A DNA stretch of 64,000 bases from Branchiostoma floridae (taxonomy: Eukaryota; Chordata; Leptocardii; Amphioxiformes; Branchiostomatidae): assembly GCF_000003815.2 (NCBI RefSeq), contig NC_049979.1, positions 9,006,050 to 9,070,049 of the forward strand, given 5' to 3'. A model generated the notes under the pieces. It was not told where the DNA came from, ran no database searches, and was given only the letters and a program-made list of their open reading frames with translations. Both the position numbers and the translations under genes were made by a program. This document shows, one piece after another, positions 36,501 through 47,156 of this stretch. Numbering within the stretch: the first letter of the stretch is position 1; every line of letters begins with the position of its first letter.

Positions 36501-36620
36501 GAATTCACTTTATTCAGCTTAGTGCAGGGTGTAGTCCCCTGAGTGTTACGCTAACGTGTACAGTGCACGCGTAATCATGGATCTAACCACATGTTTACCA
36601 TTGTATTTCCTCAGGTATAG
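27503..36620 (+). CDS. Delta: Delta, Notch ligand (complete, 11 coding exons)
   Basis: Transmembrane ligand that binds Notch on adjacent cells and triggers its cleavage. Coding exons join as 27503-27592, 27754-28044, 28445-28508, 30110-30397, 32573-32633, 33540-33670, 34050-34219, 34430-34643, 34879-35761, 36195-36297 and 36615-36620; every intron is GT-AG and phases are 0,0,1,1,2,1,0,1,2,0. The sum is 2301 bases, 766 residues. Visible order: signal peptide (about 1-29), MNNL (31-about 110), DSL (about 173-242), nine EGF repeats (247-574), Ser/Thr-rich stalk, helix 622-645, basic juxtamembrane KKIKRDRR, cytoplasmic tail ending ATEV. Nine EGF repeats are one more than vertebrate DLL1 and match fly Delta. 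Serrate/Jagged is excluded by the absence of the cysteine-rich region and the small repeat number. The start is the first ATG in frame with the signal peptide, in a good context (A at -3, G at +4). Exon joins are inferred without cDNA. Confidence 0.96.
27754..28044 (+). CDS. Delta: Delta exon 2: MNNL domain
   Basis: Codes residues 31-127, phase 0 at both ends, between the acceptor gtgttgtag and the donor gtaagt. It holds the N-terminal MNNL (C2-like) domain of Notch ligands: [14 protein letters not shown] at the start, then paired cysteines and the hallmark [13 protein letters not shown], and ends in [11 protein letters not shown]. In characterised ligands this domain contacts Notch EGF repeats and membrane lipid. 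Codon third positions are strongly GC-rich, unlike the flanking introns. Confidence 0.95.
28045..28444 (+). other. Delta intron 2
   Basis: 400-base GT-AG intron. I see no repeat, exon or clear regulatory cluster in it. Confidence 0.9.
28445..28508 (+). CDS. Delta: Delta exon 3: MNNL-DSL linker, first part
   Basis: A 64-base exon coding [16 protein letters not shown] and a few more residues (128-148 plus one base, phase 1). The acceptor is ctgttgcag and the donor gtgagt. The motif FSLIVEAWH is the conserved strand that follows the MNNL domain in Delta proteins, which is why such a short exon can be called with confidence. Confidence 0.92.
28509..30109 (+). other. Delta intron 3
   Basis: 1.6-kb intron with no recognised repeat or gene. 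It includes a GC-rich patch at about 28680-29010 (zinc-finger-like GC motifs) and could hold enhancer sequence, but nothing specific can be supported. Confidence 0.85.
30110..30397 (+). CDS. Delta: Delta exon 4: DSL domain
   Basis: Codes residues 149-244 (phase 1 at both ends). It carries the whole DSL domain, the main Notch-binding module: [20 protein letters not shown], then [13 protein letters not shown] and GW. All six DSL cysteines are present (193, 202, 206, 218, 226, 242). Between GWK and GQYC there are seven extra residues, SGEKEQE (codons 30358-30378), in a purine-rich stretch; the vertebrate and fly sequences I know have GWKG or GWQG running straight into xYC. The donor is gtaagt. 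Confidence 0.96.
30398..32572 (+). other. Delta intron 4, with a long open frame
   Basis: The largest Delta intron (2.2 kb). On the sense strand, 30672-31388 is open for 238 codons with no stop, but it has no ATG until well inside, no recognised domain and no evident splice sites. I do not call it a gene. No transposon ends are seen. Confidence 0.85.
32573..32633 (+). CDS. Delta: Delta exon 5: first half of EGF 1
   Basis: A 61-base exon coding [20 protein letters not shown], the first part of EGF repeat 1 (residues 245-264 plus two bases). The acceptor is tttgacccacag and the donor gtgaga. It matches the conserved EPICxxGCxxxHGxCxxPGEC of Delta-type ligands. Confidence 0.94.
32634..33539 (+). 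other. Delta intron 5
   Basis: 906-base intron; nothing recognisable beyond the splice signals. Confidence 0.9.
33540..33670 (+). CDS. Delta: Delta exon 6: EGF 1 end and EGF 2
   Basis: Codes residues 265-308. It begins [19 protein letters not shown] and continues [24 protein letters not shown]. The shortened EGF 2 with this signature is diagnostic of DSL ligands; EGF 1-2 together form the DOS-type region that assists Notch binding. The acceptor is gcttgtacag and the donor gtatgt, leaving phase 1. Confidence 0.95.
33671..34049 (+). other. Delta intron 6
   Basis: 379-base intron ending in a long pyrimidine tract (cttccctcccctccccacag region). Nothing else is seen. Confidence 0.9.
34050..34219 (+). 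CDS. Delta: Delta exon 7: EGF 3 and half of EGF 4
   Basis: Codes residues 309-365. It opens with [17 protein letters not shown], the strongly conserved EGF 3 start of Delta. CKNGGTC fits the O-fucose consensus C2-x4-(S/T)-C3. The following EGF 4 starts [10 protein letters not shown] and is split by an intron after its third cysteine. The donor is gtaagc at phase 0; the acceptor is a good pyrimidine tract ending tccccacag. Confidence 0.95.
34430..34643 (+). CDS. Delta: Delta exon 8: EGF 4 end, EGF 5, start of EGF 6
   Basis: Codes residues 366-436 plus one base. EGF 4 ends [10 protein letters not shown] 5 runs from [13 protein letters not shown] to GFTGSTC and lacks calcium-binding and O-fucose consensus residues; EGF 6 begins [11 protein letters not shown], where CESNPC fits the O-glucose consensus C1-x-S-x-P-C2. 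The acceptor is tttcccacag and the donor gtaaga. Confidence 0.95.
34879..35761 (+). CDS. Delta: Delta exon 9: EGF 6-9, stalk, membrane helix, most of tail
   Basis: The largest exon, residues 437-730 plus two bases. It finishes EGF 6 and holds EGF 7 (DIDDC), EGF 8 (NVDDC) and EGF 9 (NVDDC), each with calcium-binding consensus and with O-fucose sites GGSC, GGTC, GGTC. EGF 9 ends at C574. A Ser/Thr/Glu-rich stalk of about 45 residues follows, then the helix [20 protein letters not shown] (from residue 622), stop-transfer KKIKRDRR, and a tail rich in Lys, Asn and Ser that could be ubiquitinated for endocytosis. The donor gtaaga creates an in-frame TAA when the intron is retained. Confidence 0.96.
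35762..36194 (+). other. Delta intron 9, stop at its donor
   Basis: 433-base intron in phase 2. If retained, the codon AGG is followed at once by TAA (35763-35765), giving a Delta that ends at ...ELRR and lacks the last 35 residues, including the PDZ ligand. Confidence 0.88.
36195..36297 (+). CDS. Delta: Delta exon 10: C-terminal tail up to ATE
   Basis: Codes residues 731-765. It includes [16 protein letters not shown], matching the QSVYVI...ATEV ending of vertebrate DLL1 and DLL4. The acceptor is tttacag; the donor is gtgtgt directly after GAG (phase 0). Read-through into the intron would still give V but then CISL and more, burying the PDZ ligand inside a longer tail. Confidence 0.9.
36298..36614 (+). 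other. Delta intron 10
   Basis: 317-base intron separating ATE from the final V. It contains no gene or repeat that I recognise. Confidence 0.82.
36615..36620 (+). CDS. Delta: Delta exon 11: final valine and stop
   Basis: After the acceptor ttgtatttcctcag the first six bases are GTA TAG, so this exon adds only the last residue, V766, and the stop, completing the PDZ-binding ATEV. Everything after it is 3' UTR. The call rests on the acceptor, on phase 0 from exon 10, and on agreement with the known C-terminus of Delta proteins. Confidence 0.85.
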   Translation, partial: V

Positions 36621-37130
36621 CGGGCCAAGTGCAACAACCTTAGCTGAGTAGTGAGTGCCTTCCCGTCAGTGTGCAGCTAGCAGACGATAGCCGGGCTACC
36701 GTTCCTAGACAAGCAGCGCCAGTGGTGCTGCTATGACAACTGTGACGTCAGACACTGCAGATTAAAGTGTGCCTTTTGTAGACCCAGAAAATTTTGTAAA
36801 TTTTCTACAGAGAGAAATTATGATAAAGCAAACGAAGAGAGAGAGATAATAATGTTAAAAATCGTTTCCTATTTTTTGAGTCAATATATTTGATTGTATG
36901 TTGAATCGTACGATTGACTGATCATGGACCTCACGGAAAATCCGTGTCAAGATGAGATTAGATGATATGAGACTTGTAATGTTGTTTCCATGTTCAACGA
37001 CTGCATAGTGTTACAAAAAGATTGTACACAACGTCTATTCTATTTATAGAACCTGTTAAATGTATACATATATTTATGTATTGTTATGGAACGTTTGTTC
37101 ATGAATAAAAAGTCTGATTATTTTTGCAAA
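36621..37130 (+). other. Delta: Delta 3' UTR
   Basis: Runs from the stop codon to the first good poly(A) signal, about 500 bases. It is GC-rich at its start and becomes AT-rich from about 36780. The end is inferred to lie 10-30 bases beyond the signal. Confidence 0.7.
37104..37109 (+). terminator. poly(A) signal of Delta
   Basis: AATAAA followed by a T-rich stretch (tatttttgc) and, further on, a GT-rich stretch. It is the first canonical signal after the stop codon. Confidence 0.75.
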
Positions 37131-40100
37131 TACATCATGGCTGGCAGTCGGTTACTTCACTCCTTAGTGTAGAATGTGACAGGGCGTAGTGATTTGTTAC
37201 ATTTGGGGTAGATGCGTCTGGGGTTAATCGTCAAGGGTACGTAAATTAGCAAAATCGCTTCGATGCAAAGTTCATAAGTGCATGCAATGATGAAGAGATG
37301 TAGAGAATACTAGAAACTCCCTGTAGTCTTGGATACACGTAGAAAAGCACAGGCAAGTGGCGTGACTAACGATAGAATTTAGAATCTTTGAGTCCTCTGC
37401 CTCCACGGAACAAAGACTAGAATGAGAAGAGTGCAGATGTACAAGTTATCTATTCACACCTGGCACGAAGCGGAACTGATTGCTGCACGGGATGGGCAGG
37501 GGCGGGGAAGGGGTCACAGCCGGCCATTATGTAGTCTCGCGAAGAGTCAGTTGTCACAATGACGCGAGAGGTTGGTCAGTGTTCAGGACGGGGAGAGGCT
37601 TGCTCCGGCATGGACGTCTGTGGCAAATTCGGGGGTGAGGGGTCAGGAAGGTGCATTGTTGCGGGGACTTTGGGGTTAGGGGTCGAGGAAAGGTATTGTT
37701 GGGAAGGACCTGCCACCTGACCCCGAGAGAAGAGGCGAGTGCTCTCGGTAGCTAGGCGCTTTGATGTGCAGTAGGTTACACCGGGTAACGAGCGAGAAGG
37801 TGGAAGGTCGGGCCAACCACTTTTAAAGAGCACACAGACCTTGTTTTGTGTGGTATACAGCAGTTGTTTAGGGTCAGGAGTCAGCTCGTGCGGTCTGGGT
37901 TCGGGGTTTACCGCTCTTGCCACTACTCAGACAGCGGGCGTTGCCAAGGACCCGCGTCGGACGACCGGGGTATTCGGCGACATATGGAGCCCCTCCACTC
38001 ATCATAAAAACCCCAGGCTAGTCTTTGTCATCGGGAAGTGACCAACGCGCAGGGCCACAGGTGCCCAGCGGACACAGCTATTGTTTTGTCCCTTTGTCTA
38101 ACCCACGGGACCAGCCGAGTACCAGATTTTCCTGCCATCCTCCGCTTTCAGACCATGACAGCGCCGTGACATCTCCATCAAAGGAACCCACATCATCCGC
38201 GGCTTAAAATATGATCCTTCAAGCCTTTGAAAGGATGAGGGGTAGAGGGGAATACAACCTTAGTGGCACTTCAGTCGGACAGACGACCGATGGTACAGGA
38301 GGGTCACGTGAAAGGGACGTGAGAGGACAGCGAGAGCCAAAAGTCACGATCTTGGCCGACATTTCGAATCGTCCTGTGTTCTAGAAGTGAAGTGAAACTT
38401 CCAAGAGACCGATATTACACGAAGAAGTCATACTGCATGGCGAAACACGAAGAAGTCATGACGAAGTAAACAAGGCCAAGGTCCCGACGAGAAACGTGTG
38501 CGACATAAAATCAGAGACGTAACATTATTTGTCGGCAAAAATAAGAAAACAATTACACAAAAATGTTAAACGTTTCACCCACCAAGGTATACGTAAACTA
38601 AGAAAACATGGAGCTGGACATCCCCAAAAGGACGGAAATAGATTTGTTACAGTATCGACAAGAGTTGCAAATGACTAACAGCAAAGAAAGAATGCAAATC
38701 ATTTTTTTTCTGTATAAAAAGAAAAACACAACGACTCGGAGACAATAAGCCAACAAACAAACCATGCTCTATCGGAGTCGGCGAGGGTCACGGAAAGTGC
38801 CCACTCATTATGAGTTGACATGCGTAACGTGACGTTAGTTGGAAGTAGATGGAGAAGTGAGGGAGGGGGCAGGGCGCAGGGGTGGCATCAAAGCACCCGA
38901 TTCTCGTGCTCCTCAAATTAGAAGGTCGCGTAATAACTACCCTGCAGGCCTTTCTGTCGAAGAAAATGTATTGTTGAATATAAGTGGGACCGAGGAGAAT
39001 CGGCAATAGTGCGGGACAGGCCGCACAATTGCACGGAGGGACTGAAACAAGGTAAAGTCTTGAGAAAGGTTACATCGGAATAAAAGTCTCAAGAGAGGTT
39101 ACGTCGAAGTGGAAGGGGCGTTTCATTCACACACAAAAAATTACACGCTGAAAACCCCCAAAAGCTTGTCCTAATCTATCATATTATCTATCATATGGTA
39201 TTTTGATATAACATACCAACTTATGCTTTTGTCGTCTAAATAGACTGATGGTTGTGTGATAATTTCGCTGCATCTTTATCTATTCGTTACTTTTTCATAT
39301 GACGAAAGTGAAACAATAACAGTAGGACGGAACAAAGGCATCGGGTCATCGGACGAGAACTGGGTCAAATCGCGAGCCGTCTCCATGGTAACGGGGTTGG
39401 CGCGGCGACCATTTTTTTCAGGAGGGATCTATGGCCATTAATGGCGGGTGAGCTGAGTGCAAAGCAGAGGTTGTGGGTATTGTTGATGTCATGTGACCGG
39501 GACATAATACACCGGGCTCCCACAGGACTGAGATCACAGTTCTGTGCCGTGAGCTAAAACTGTGATGACATGGTCCTCCGTGATCACACGACCCGGATTT
39601 GTCACGTCAGGAGGCGATCCTGGGGACGAGCTCCCTTCCTCCTTCTGGGGTGGGGTGAAACAAAGACGAGGTGAAAGGTGACGTCGGGGAGAACCGCGAT
39701 TTTTTTTTCATCAGTATAAATTAACATTATTATTCCATAACGAGGCCATCTATGACCATACATTCTATCAAGGAGCTTTTATCAGCTCCTTGATTCTATC
39801 TATGTTGTGGATTTCAAAGAAAAGTCAAGAGATCATGAAGTCACAGGAAACAAATACGTGTCGACCAACAAGCCATCCTTAGCACATTGCAGCGTTTAGA
39901 GCAAAGCTTTTCAATCTCAACTTCCGAACAAGATAAGGATTTTGACGTCAGCGTTACGTCATCGTCATAATTTCAGGTTAAGCTGAGTACAGGTAATCCA
40001 CTAACAATCGTGATCATTTATAGTCTCTCAGTCCTCCGCAAGAGCACCTACATCCCTAGCTATTTGGACGATTATAAGTCTGACGTGGTTCGTTCGTTCA

Positions 40101-40710
40101 ACTCCCGTTTTTAATTCCTCAAATAAAAGCTACGTAAACAAAAGATCTTGCAAAAAGATTTGTTCAGTCACGATGGAGTTTGAAGAATGCAAATGTCACT
40201 TTCGGTTTTGACCACAGTACACTAGCGGGGTTTGAAAAAGATAAATCACAATGTGGAAAACAATTCAAAATTATATTTCGCATTACTATTTTTGCTTCAC
40301 GTGACGGCCACATGAAACTCCCAGGGAGAGTACAGCCAGGTTCAAGTTGCGAAATTGAGCACCTTGCCTACGTCACAATGACCGCATCCACATGCTATTA
40401 AAATGCACAAATCTGCCCTCACCAGAAAGCGATAAAAACTCGGGCTGATACGCAGGAATAATACATGATTTATTACACGACATAGCCGGGATCAAACCAC
40501 CCGTTATGATGTGCGTGACCCAGAAAAAAATGCATCGAACCACGAAAACCTCCATGACATCATATAACTCCTTCTACTCTCCAATTAGAGGTTTGTCTCC
40601 AGCTGTTTAATGACCTGTTTTTATCAAGATTTCTATTTTGTGCTCTTTTATTTATATCTGCTAGTCAAACGTTTGCCTGGTAGACATAAAAACAGCACTG
40701 AACAGAACTT

Positions 40711-40775
40711 GAGCCCGATAAGAACGCCTAAAACGCGTCAAAAACAGCCGGAGCCGAACCTCTGCTTGGAGAGTA
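40711..40775 (-). repeat. fragment of the 7298-7450 element family
   Basis: In reverse complement it reads CTCTCCAAGCAGAGGTTCGG and continues to TTATCGGGCTC, matching the left 60 bases of the element at 7298. The other end is missing. Confidence 0.7.
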
Positions 40776-43269
40776 GCTAGACTTCTTCAATTTGCCCACA
40801 GGCGCAGAATTCCAGTGATTATAAAGACATTCATATCATGTTCATTTCTTATGGCTTCCATGTCACACGATGTCGGGTGCAGTTACCGTCTTCTGTGTCC
40901 ACTTACACCTTCGTCATTAAAACAGAAACCAAATCAGTTGCTCGATCCGCGTATACGTGAAGAAAAATATCGTATTATGTCGGAGAAATGCTACATTACT
41001 AATTGCTTGCGGAGTCACGAGACTTTCCGGTATGTAGAAGGTGACTAGATATGGATGAAGATAAGAAGGAGACGAAAATAAAGAAAGATAGATAGAAAAT
41101 AAATATAAAACGTGACAGAGCTGGAGAATATTTTTTCGCATTTGTTTTCAGATGCATAAAAGGTGAATAGATGAAAGAAAAGGAAAATCGACAACAATGG
41201 CAGACTGAGATAGATAGAAAATGAAAAGAAAAAAAAAACATAAAACAGCAGAGAACAACCTTCTTCGGCACCGCCATAGTGAAGTAGTCATCGAGACATT
41301 CCGTTGGTTTGATCAAGGACATCATATAACGTCCTTGGTTTGTCAAAATATTTCTTTATACACTGATACTAAAGTTAAATTTAGAATCGGCCTGCAGGCC
41401 GCTTAGAACTTCAAATACTATAAGAGTCCCGGTATATTAGAGTTTAAATACTAGTAATGTCCTTTCTTAGAAGCGTCTTATCGTAAATATGATTATTCCT
41501 GTAACATCCTCGCTATTATTATAAACGCTTCATGAATAATTTAGAACATAGCTGATAACCACTCCGTAACCACACCAACGGCCGTGTATTTTCCTATCGG
41601 TCTCCGAGTCCATGTAGTAAGGCGTACATACGCCCTCATTCCACGTTTATGGTCTTAAAAGCTAAGCAATGCGATAAAACAATTGCAGGGATATGGGAAT
41701 CTATCTGGTTTATGATAATAAATGCGTTTATTTGCCAAAAAATAGTGTGCTATATTATATAACCTCCTTGATATTAAATACTAGTGACTAATCAACACAC
41801 GGTACAATGTTAACTATTGTCGGGTTTGTTATAGGCAGTGGATAATGAATTGTCTCACGTTCTGAATAATGACTGGATTTTGTGCTTTATATTATAATAG
41901 CCCCTTTCGCCTTCTTACCTGCGTGGCGAACCTGACGTGACCGCAGGTGACCCCGATGGGCGTGGCTGACAGGTCAGTGCGCTCCGTCACGACAAGGTAC
42001 TGATTCTGCATTACGTACAAGGCGTCTGCTGAACTTTTTGCCTTACACGTGACAAAGACTGTCCGCTTATACATGACAAAGGACGAGATTCAGCGGGCGC
42101 GCGAGATTTATGGCTATTGGCATTTGCAGAAAAGAAAATCGTTTCTCCCATGAGCACGTTGAAGGTGATGTGAATACTGTACAACATCATCACAGACACG
42201 GAACAAACAGGCGGGAAACATCGCAGTCTTTCTTCAATGTTCTGCCACACGGAAAATGACATGCCTCGAGTGAAATTTTCGCACCATATGCGTGTGTCTT
42301 AATGGCATTGCGAAACTAGAAATGAAGGGCATATTGAAAAGTAAAGCCTGCTGAATCAAGGAGTTGATGAAAGCTCATGGTCATAGGTTGAATCGTATTG
42401 TTCATCATCTCCAGGACGATTTTTTCCTATACGGTATTTTCAAATATTTCGTTTAAATCATTTTCTTTTTGCCTGAATCCACAGAAGTCTTTTGGATACA
42501 TTCTGAAATCTATAAACGACTTTTATTCTGAAAAAATCTCAGAAAGGTCAAATTTTGATACAAATCATTAAAACAATAGAAAACTCCTTAAGTTAGCGAT
42601 CGCTTTCATGTTCAGCAAAAGTGATCTATCTATACTGATGGTGTGTTATAACAATGTTCGTCGCTGTGACCTACGAGTAATAATGTGTAAATTTGGCAGT
42701 TTTTTTGCGCTGTGATATTATCCTGAGACAGTGCCGTCATCAGGTGAAGTCTAGCCACATCGATCTCCGAGCCCTTGGGGACAGCGCCATGTCACGTTCA
42801 CACCGAGCCGAACTTGAACTTCGCACGCCCTTGCTGCTGCCGACGCCCAAGCACTGTCCACACAAAGGGAAAGAATTCAACTTTGACAAGGAATGATGAA
42901 ACGAAACTCAAATGAACAAAGGAGCTTTGAAACTCTACGATTGTGAAAAGGAAATGACTTGAGAGAGACAGTTTGTTGGACAATTCTTAGTATTCATTGT
43001 CAAGGTCAAATTCAATCGATGACACGTCTTTCTCGATAGATCTACATCGTTAGTGGAATGCGTTGATTTTGTATATATGTCAAACTTGTTCGGCACTTTT
43101 TAGTCAAGGAAAAGTAAACTGGTGGGTGACGAAGTACTTTTTAGAAACCTGACAGAAGTATCAAACAAGGGGTTAACAGGAAAAGGCGCACAAAACTGCA
43201 TTTTGTGTGAAATATTTCGGTTAAGCCTGTAATTTGACATCATGTCGTAGTTTTGTTGCATTAGTTTCT

Positions 43270-43331
43270 TATCTACATATTTTTCTCAAGTGTGTAATTG
43301 TTGCATATCTACATATTTTTCTCAAGTGTGT
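43270..43331. repeat. tandem duplication of about 30 bases
   Basis: ATCTACATATTTTTCTCAAG and the following TGTGTAA occur twice, about 35 bases apart. Confidence 0.85.
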
Positions 43332-44859
43332 AACGGACTGACAGCACAAACGACCCAGTACAAAAAGAAATGGTCCGCAAAAGTGTACTATTATGAGGAA
43401 AAGAAAAGACACTGGGCACCTGCGATAGAAGCTACCTAATGGTCTATGATGCTAGTAGTATACTTCCTATTGAATATCAGGAGAAAGGCAAAGAGACCAG
43501 AAATGTCAAGGTAAGAGAGATGCAGGTGCGCTGGACTGCTCCGCCAGTGCGGACAGGTCGAGGTGACTGACCGCAGGTATCACACCTGAAGATTGGATCT
43601 TGTGTGTTCTTCCGTCAGGTGAAGCCGTGGTCACGCCAGCCATGTGGGAACGCTGACAGGCGGACCCTGCCCCGCACGCACACCGGGTGCTGCAGGATCG
43701 ATACCTTGGCAAGGAAACTCACGCCAAGATGACTCACGCAATCCATACTACAGCAATTGAAGACCGGATTCTTCCTGAATAGGTGCCCACGCCTAGTAGT
43801 AGCCCACGCCCACGTAATAAAGGAAGATACCGACGTCGTACAGTACAGCTGTTGATGCTGGTAAAGACGGCCAGCCCACGCTCCCTATGAACCAGTTCTT
43901 TTGAAGAAGAATCGTCATTTGGTATTTAATTGGTATCAATAATAAAGGGGAAAGTTACTGGCCGTATGCAACGTGGTTTTCTGACAACAATACCGATCAA
44001 TACCAACAATGGTGAAACGGCAAAAGTCAGTGTTATCTCTCTATCGTTTACGTATCAGAGGAACACCACTGCGTGTTCAGTTTATCGACAATGAAACTTC
44101 TAGAATTGGAGACGTTGTGAGAAACCATCCGCTGGTCCAAAAACACAGAACAAATTTGACTACCTGTATTACGAACCGATTTCCGATTGTTGTTAGTTTC
44201 GGCCAGTGTGGTGTTAATTTGTACTTAAATCTAGACGTAGAAAACCTAGAGACTAAGACTAAGATACAGGCATGAACTTACTCAACCCGAGGACCTACAA
44301 TGTTTCAAACATCCAGGGGACCACAAAGATAAGGAGCGTTCTTATCTCCAAACCTTGCATGGCCGGCTGCAATCGAGCGGAAGCTTAAACAAATACAAGC
44401 CACGCCGAACAAATTTGTAAGCCGTAGTATTTATAGATATCATATCAAGAACCTGACAACCATTTACTAATACTTATGCCAAAAAAGCCATAAAATAGGT
44501 TACACTGTTATTATTTTTTTTACTGTTGGACTTTACACCTTACTTTTAGTTAGCTCTCACGTTACGTTCAAACGGAATTGTTTAGATTAAGTAGCAAGTT
44601 ATCGTCACTGGAGTCCAGTCTTACGATGCATGTACTTTAATACTGTACAAATCTGGTGAGTTACGCCTTAAGACGGTTTGCACAGGTTACGCGCAACAAA
44701 GGAACAAATAGAACGTGACGTTTATTACAGATCTGCTGGCACGTTTGAGACTCAACAGTCATTGTCTCCTACACGATGGTTACCTCAGTCACGTTAATGC
44801 GAGATGACGTCGAACATTACAGTGAAGTTCAATGTCCCGAGGTCACAGCAGACACTAAT

Positions 44860-44972
44860 CTCCAAGCAGATGTTGGGGAGGACAGCCGTTTGTGACATAC
44901 TAGTAGATACCGCCTCCTACGAGGCAGCTAGGATAACATATTGATTTCGCCTCCACCAACATCTGCTTGGAG
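44860..44972. repeat. 113-base terminal-inverted-repeat element
   Basis: CTCCAAGCAGATGTTGGGGA (left, 44860) and its near-exact inverse ending ACATCTGCTTGGAG (44972) bound a GC-richer interior without coding capacity. The ends relate it to the elements at 7298 and 40711 and to lone ends at 9969, 59808, 60175 and 61237. Confidence 0.8.
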
Positions 44973-47156
44973 ACATGTAAGAAAGAATACTAGAAATCAA
45001 GGAAACGCATACAGAGCTGACGTGATATTGCGAGAGTTTGAGTGATGGAGTGTGCACGTGTGGAACGTGGAGAAGAGACGTCCCCTGGGACACATCTACC
45101 TGGTTACCTGTGACACAGCAACGGGTAGCGGTAAAAACACCAGCGGTCTGGAACTTGAAATGCTACTTTGCGCAGGGGCAAATAATGTTGACCTCGAATC
45201 AACCCCTTTTAACGATAGGAAGTGCATATTTCATCTGTAGTTTGTGAAAAAGTCCAATGTTTGTCTTCCTTGAAATAAATCATCGCACTGTCATACACTC
45301 TTTACATTCAATACTGAGGAGAAAAACGTAACTGTTCTGGAAGGCAAATACACACGAGGCAAGGCCATGTGCAATTGACATCGATAAAATGAGTCTGCAA
45401 AAACAGAAGCGAATTCACAACATACTATCAGTCAGGCAACCAGTTTATTACAGAGGACCTGATTGCATACTGTCTTCAACAGACAATTCATTTTCAATAC
45501 CATCAGTAATTTTCACAAGTTAATTTACAACACAGCCATCATCATCATCGTAACTTCTCGGGCCAGAACCTTGTCTTGTTTACAATATTCCAAACTTCCG
45601 TAGAGAGCAAATGACTTTCCTAAAAAAAAACTGAAATGATACCATTCCAATCTTTAGGACACAGAGGCTACAAAACTGTAGGTGAGTCTCTTAAACATCA
45701 TATTGTTCAGGTATGGCCTTGGTGTACAAAGGTAACCACACAAGTTATCAAGTAGCTCTGATGAAAATAAATTATGAACAAAATTTATTACGGTTCCTGT
45801 ACGTATGGTGTCTACATGCTTGTCAAATATTTCATTTTTTCATGCCTGAAAATGTACCCTTAGTTCTTGTATCAATGCTATGGTACTAAGAAGTTTTCTT
45901 ATTCATCTTGTTAACTACACACAGCATGTAAAACCATACTTTTCTGTGTCCTTGAAAGGACCATTCAAAATACATCCTTCACTTACAAAACAATACCACC
46001 CAAGACAAAAAGTGGCAGCTTTTTTTTTTAGCAAATTGCAGTTCAAGAACTCAAACAAGTTTTCATGATAAATTCTACAGAACAATTTACACAAAGGAGA
46101 ATAGTTACCAAGTACAACAATAAAACACACAAAGATGGCTGTTTGAGTAGCATAGAAAACCATAGAATTTCTATAACAACTCCACCTGTCAGACCCTGTA
46201 TAACCGTTTCTGACCATCTGGACATAGTATGAATTGTTCACAAGGTTTCAAAAATGGTTATTGCCAACAATTCCGTGTAGGGCCAGGCATACAGGCAGTG
46301 TGACAAAATAAATAGCTGTAATAATACCAATAAGTGCCAATAAAACTTGCAGTGGCTGGTAATGGACCTATCTGCACACGATGACCACTTGTGTGGAGTG
46401 AAATTACAGCCTGTTATCCTGATATTTGGACAAGGCTGAGGCACATTACATGTTATCAGGTGATTGTGAAGAAAATGTAGAAAATGAACATGCAATATGC
46501 AAGTAATTGATAAAAGAAATTTAATGCTTTGGTTAATTGTTCTTTGTTCCAAGCTATTTTCCTTAGATTATAAATCATATACCAACATGGCTAAAAGGTA
46601 AATGCATTTCCCCCTTCCCATGCTGGGTGGGTGGTAAGGAACACCTGGCTTCATCCGTCGTCCTACTTGTCGATTAGATGCACCTACATCTATGTCAGTA
46701 GTGCCTGTCACCTGTTGTGTTCAGCCGGGAGCTACCACTGCTTTGTCAGGGGGGTGACATTCATTTCACACTCTTCTCTGGTAAAGGTCCACTCTCCCTC
46801 ACTGGAGGTTGTCATTATACTACACAAGGAATGAGTCTGTGCCAACAGGAAGACTTCATAAAAAGTGCCTCAATGTTTGCATTATTTATCCTTTCTGGTA
46901 AAAAAAAGCATGAATGGTACAATTTTGTTACATTAGCTGTTGTTGCTCACCACATAGAGCACTCAGGACTATGTAAACTGGTCATTAAATTTTTTAACCA
47001 TTTGGGTAGCTACTGTATTCAGCTCAATGGTATGGACCATTGAATACACTGAAAAGGAAATAAACACATACATAATTTGCAGAGCTGTTCCATATTCAGC
47101 ATTGCACCATGTTTGCTGACGGCACAGATAAAATATACAGTACCAATTTATTGTAC
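44973..47156. other. no gene recognised
   Basis: A short GC-rich frame at 45052-45130 (HVWNVEKRRPLGHIYLVTCD) looks coding-like but has no flanking exons. The rest is AT-rich. Confidence 0.5.

Larger units (their letters stand above)
37140..44859. other. no gene recognised
   Basis: Beyond Delta the sequence has no defensible exon. It holds a perfect 11-base hairpin (ATCAAGGAGCT 39767-39777 with AGCTCCTTGAT 39784-39794), a near-perfect one at 41312-41339, an element fragment (40711-40775) and a 30-base tandem repeat (43270-43331). Confidence 0.55.

Noticed and set aside
37576-37923. Pro-rich minus-strand frame of 115 codons downstream of Delta
   Set aside because: Low-complexity product of a GC-rich patch, with no promoter or splice signals.
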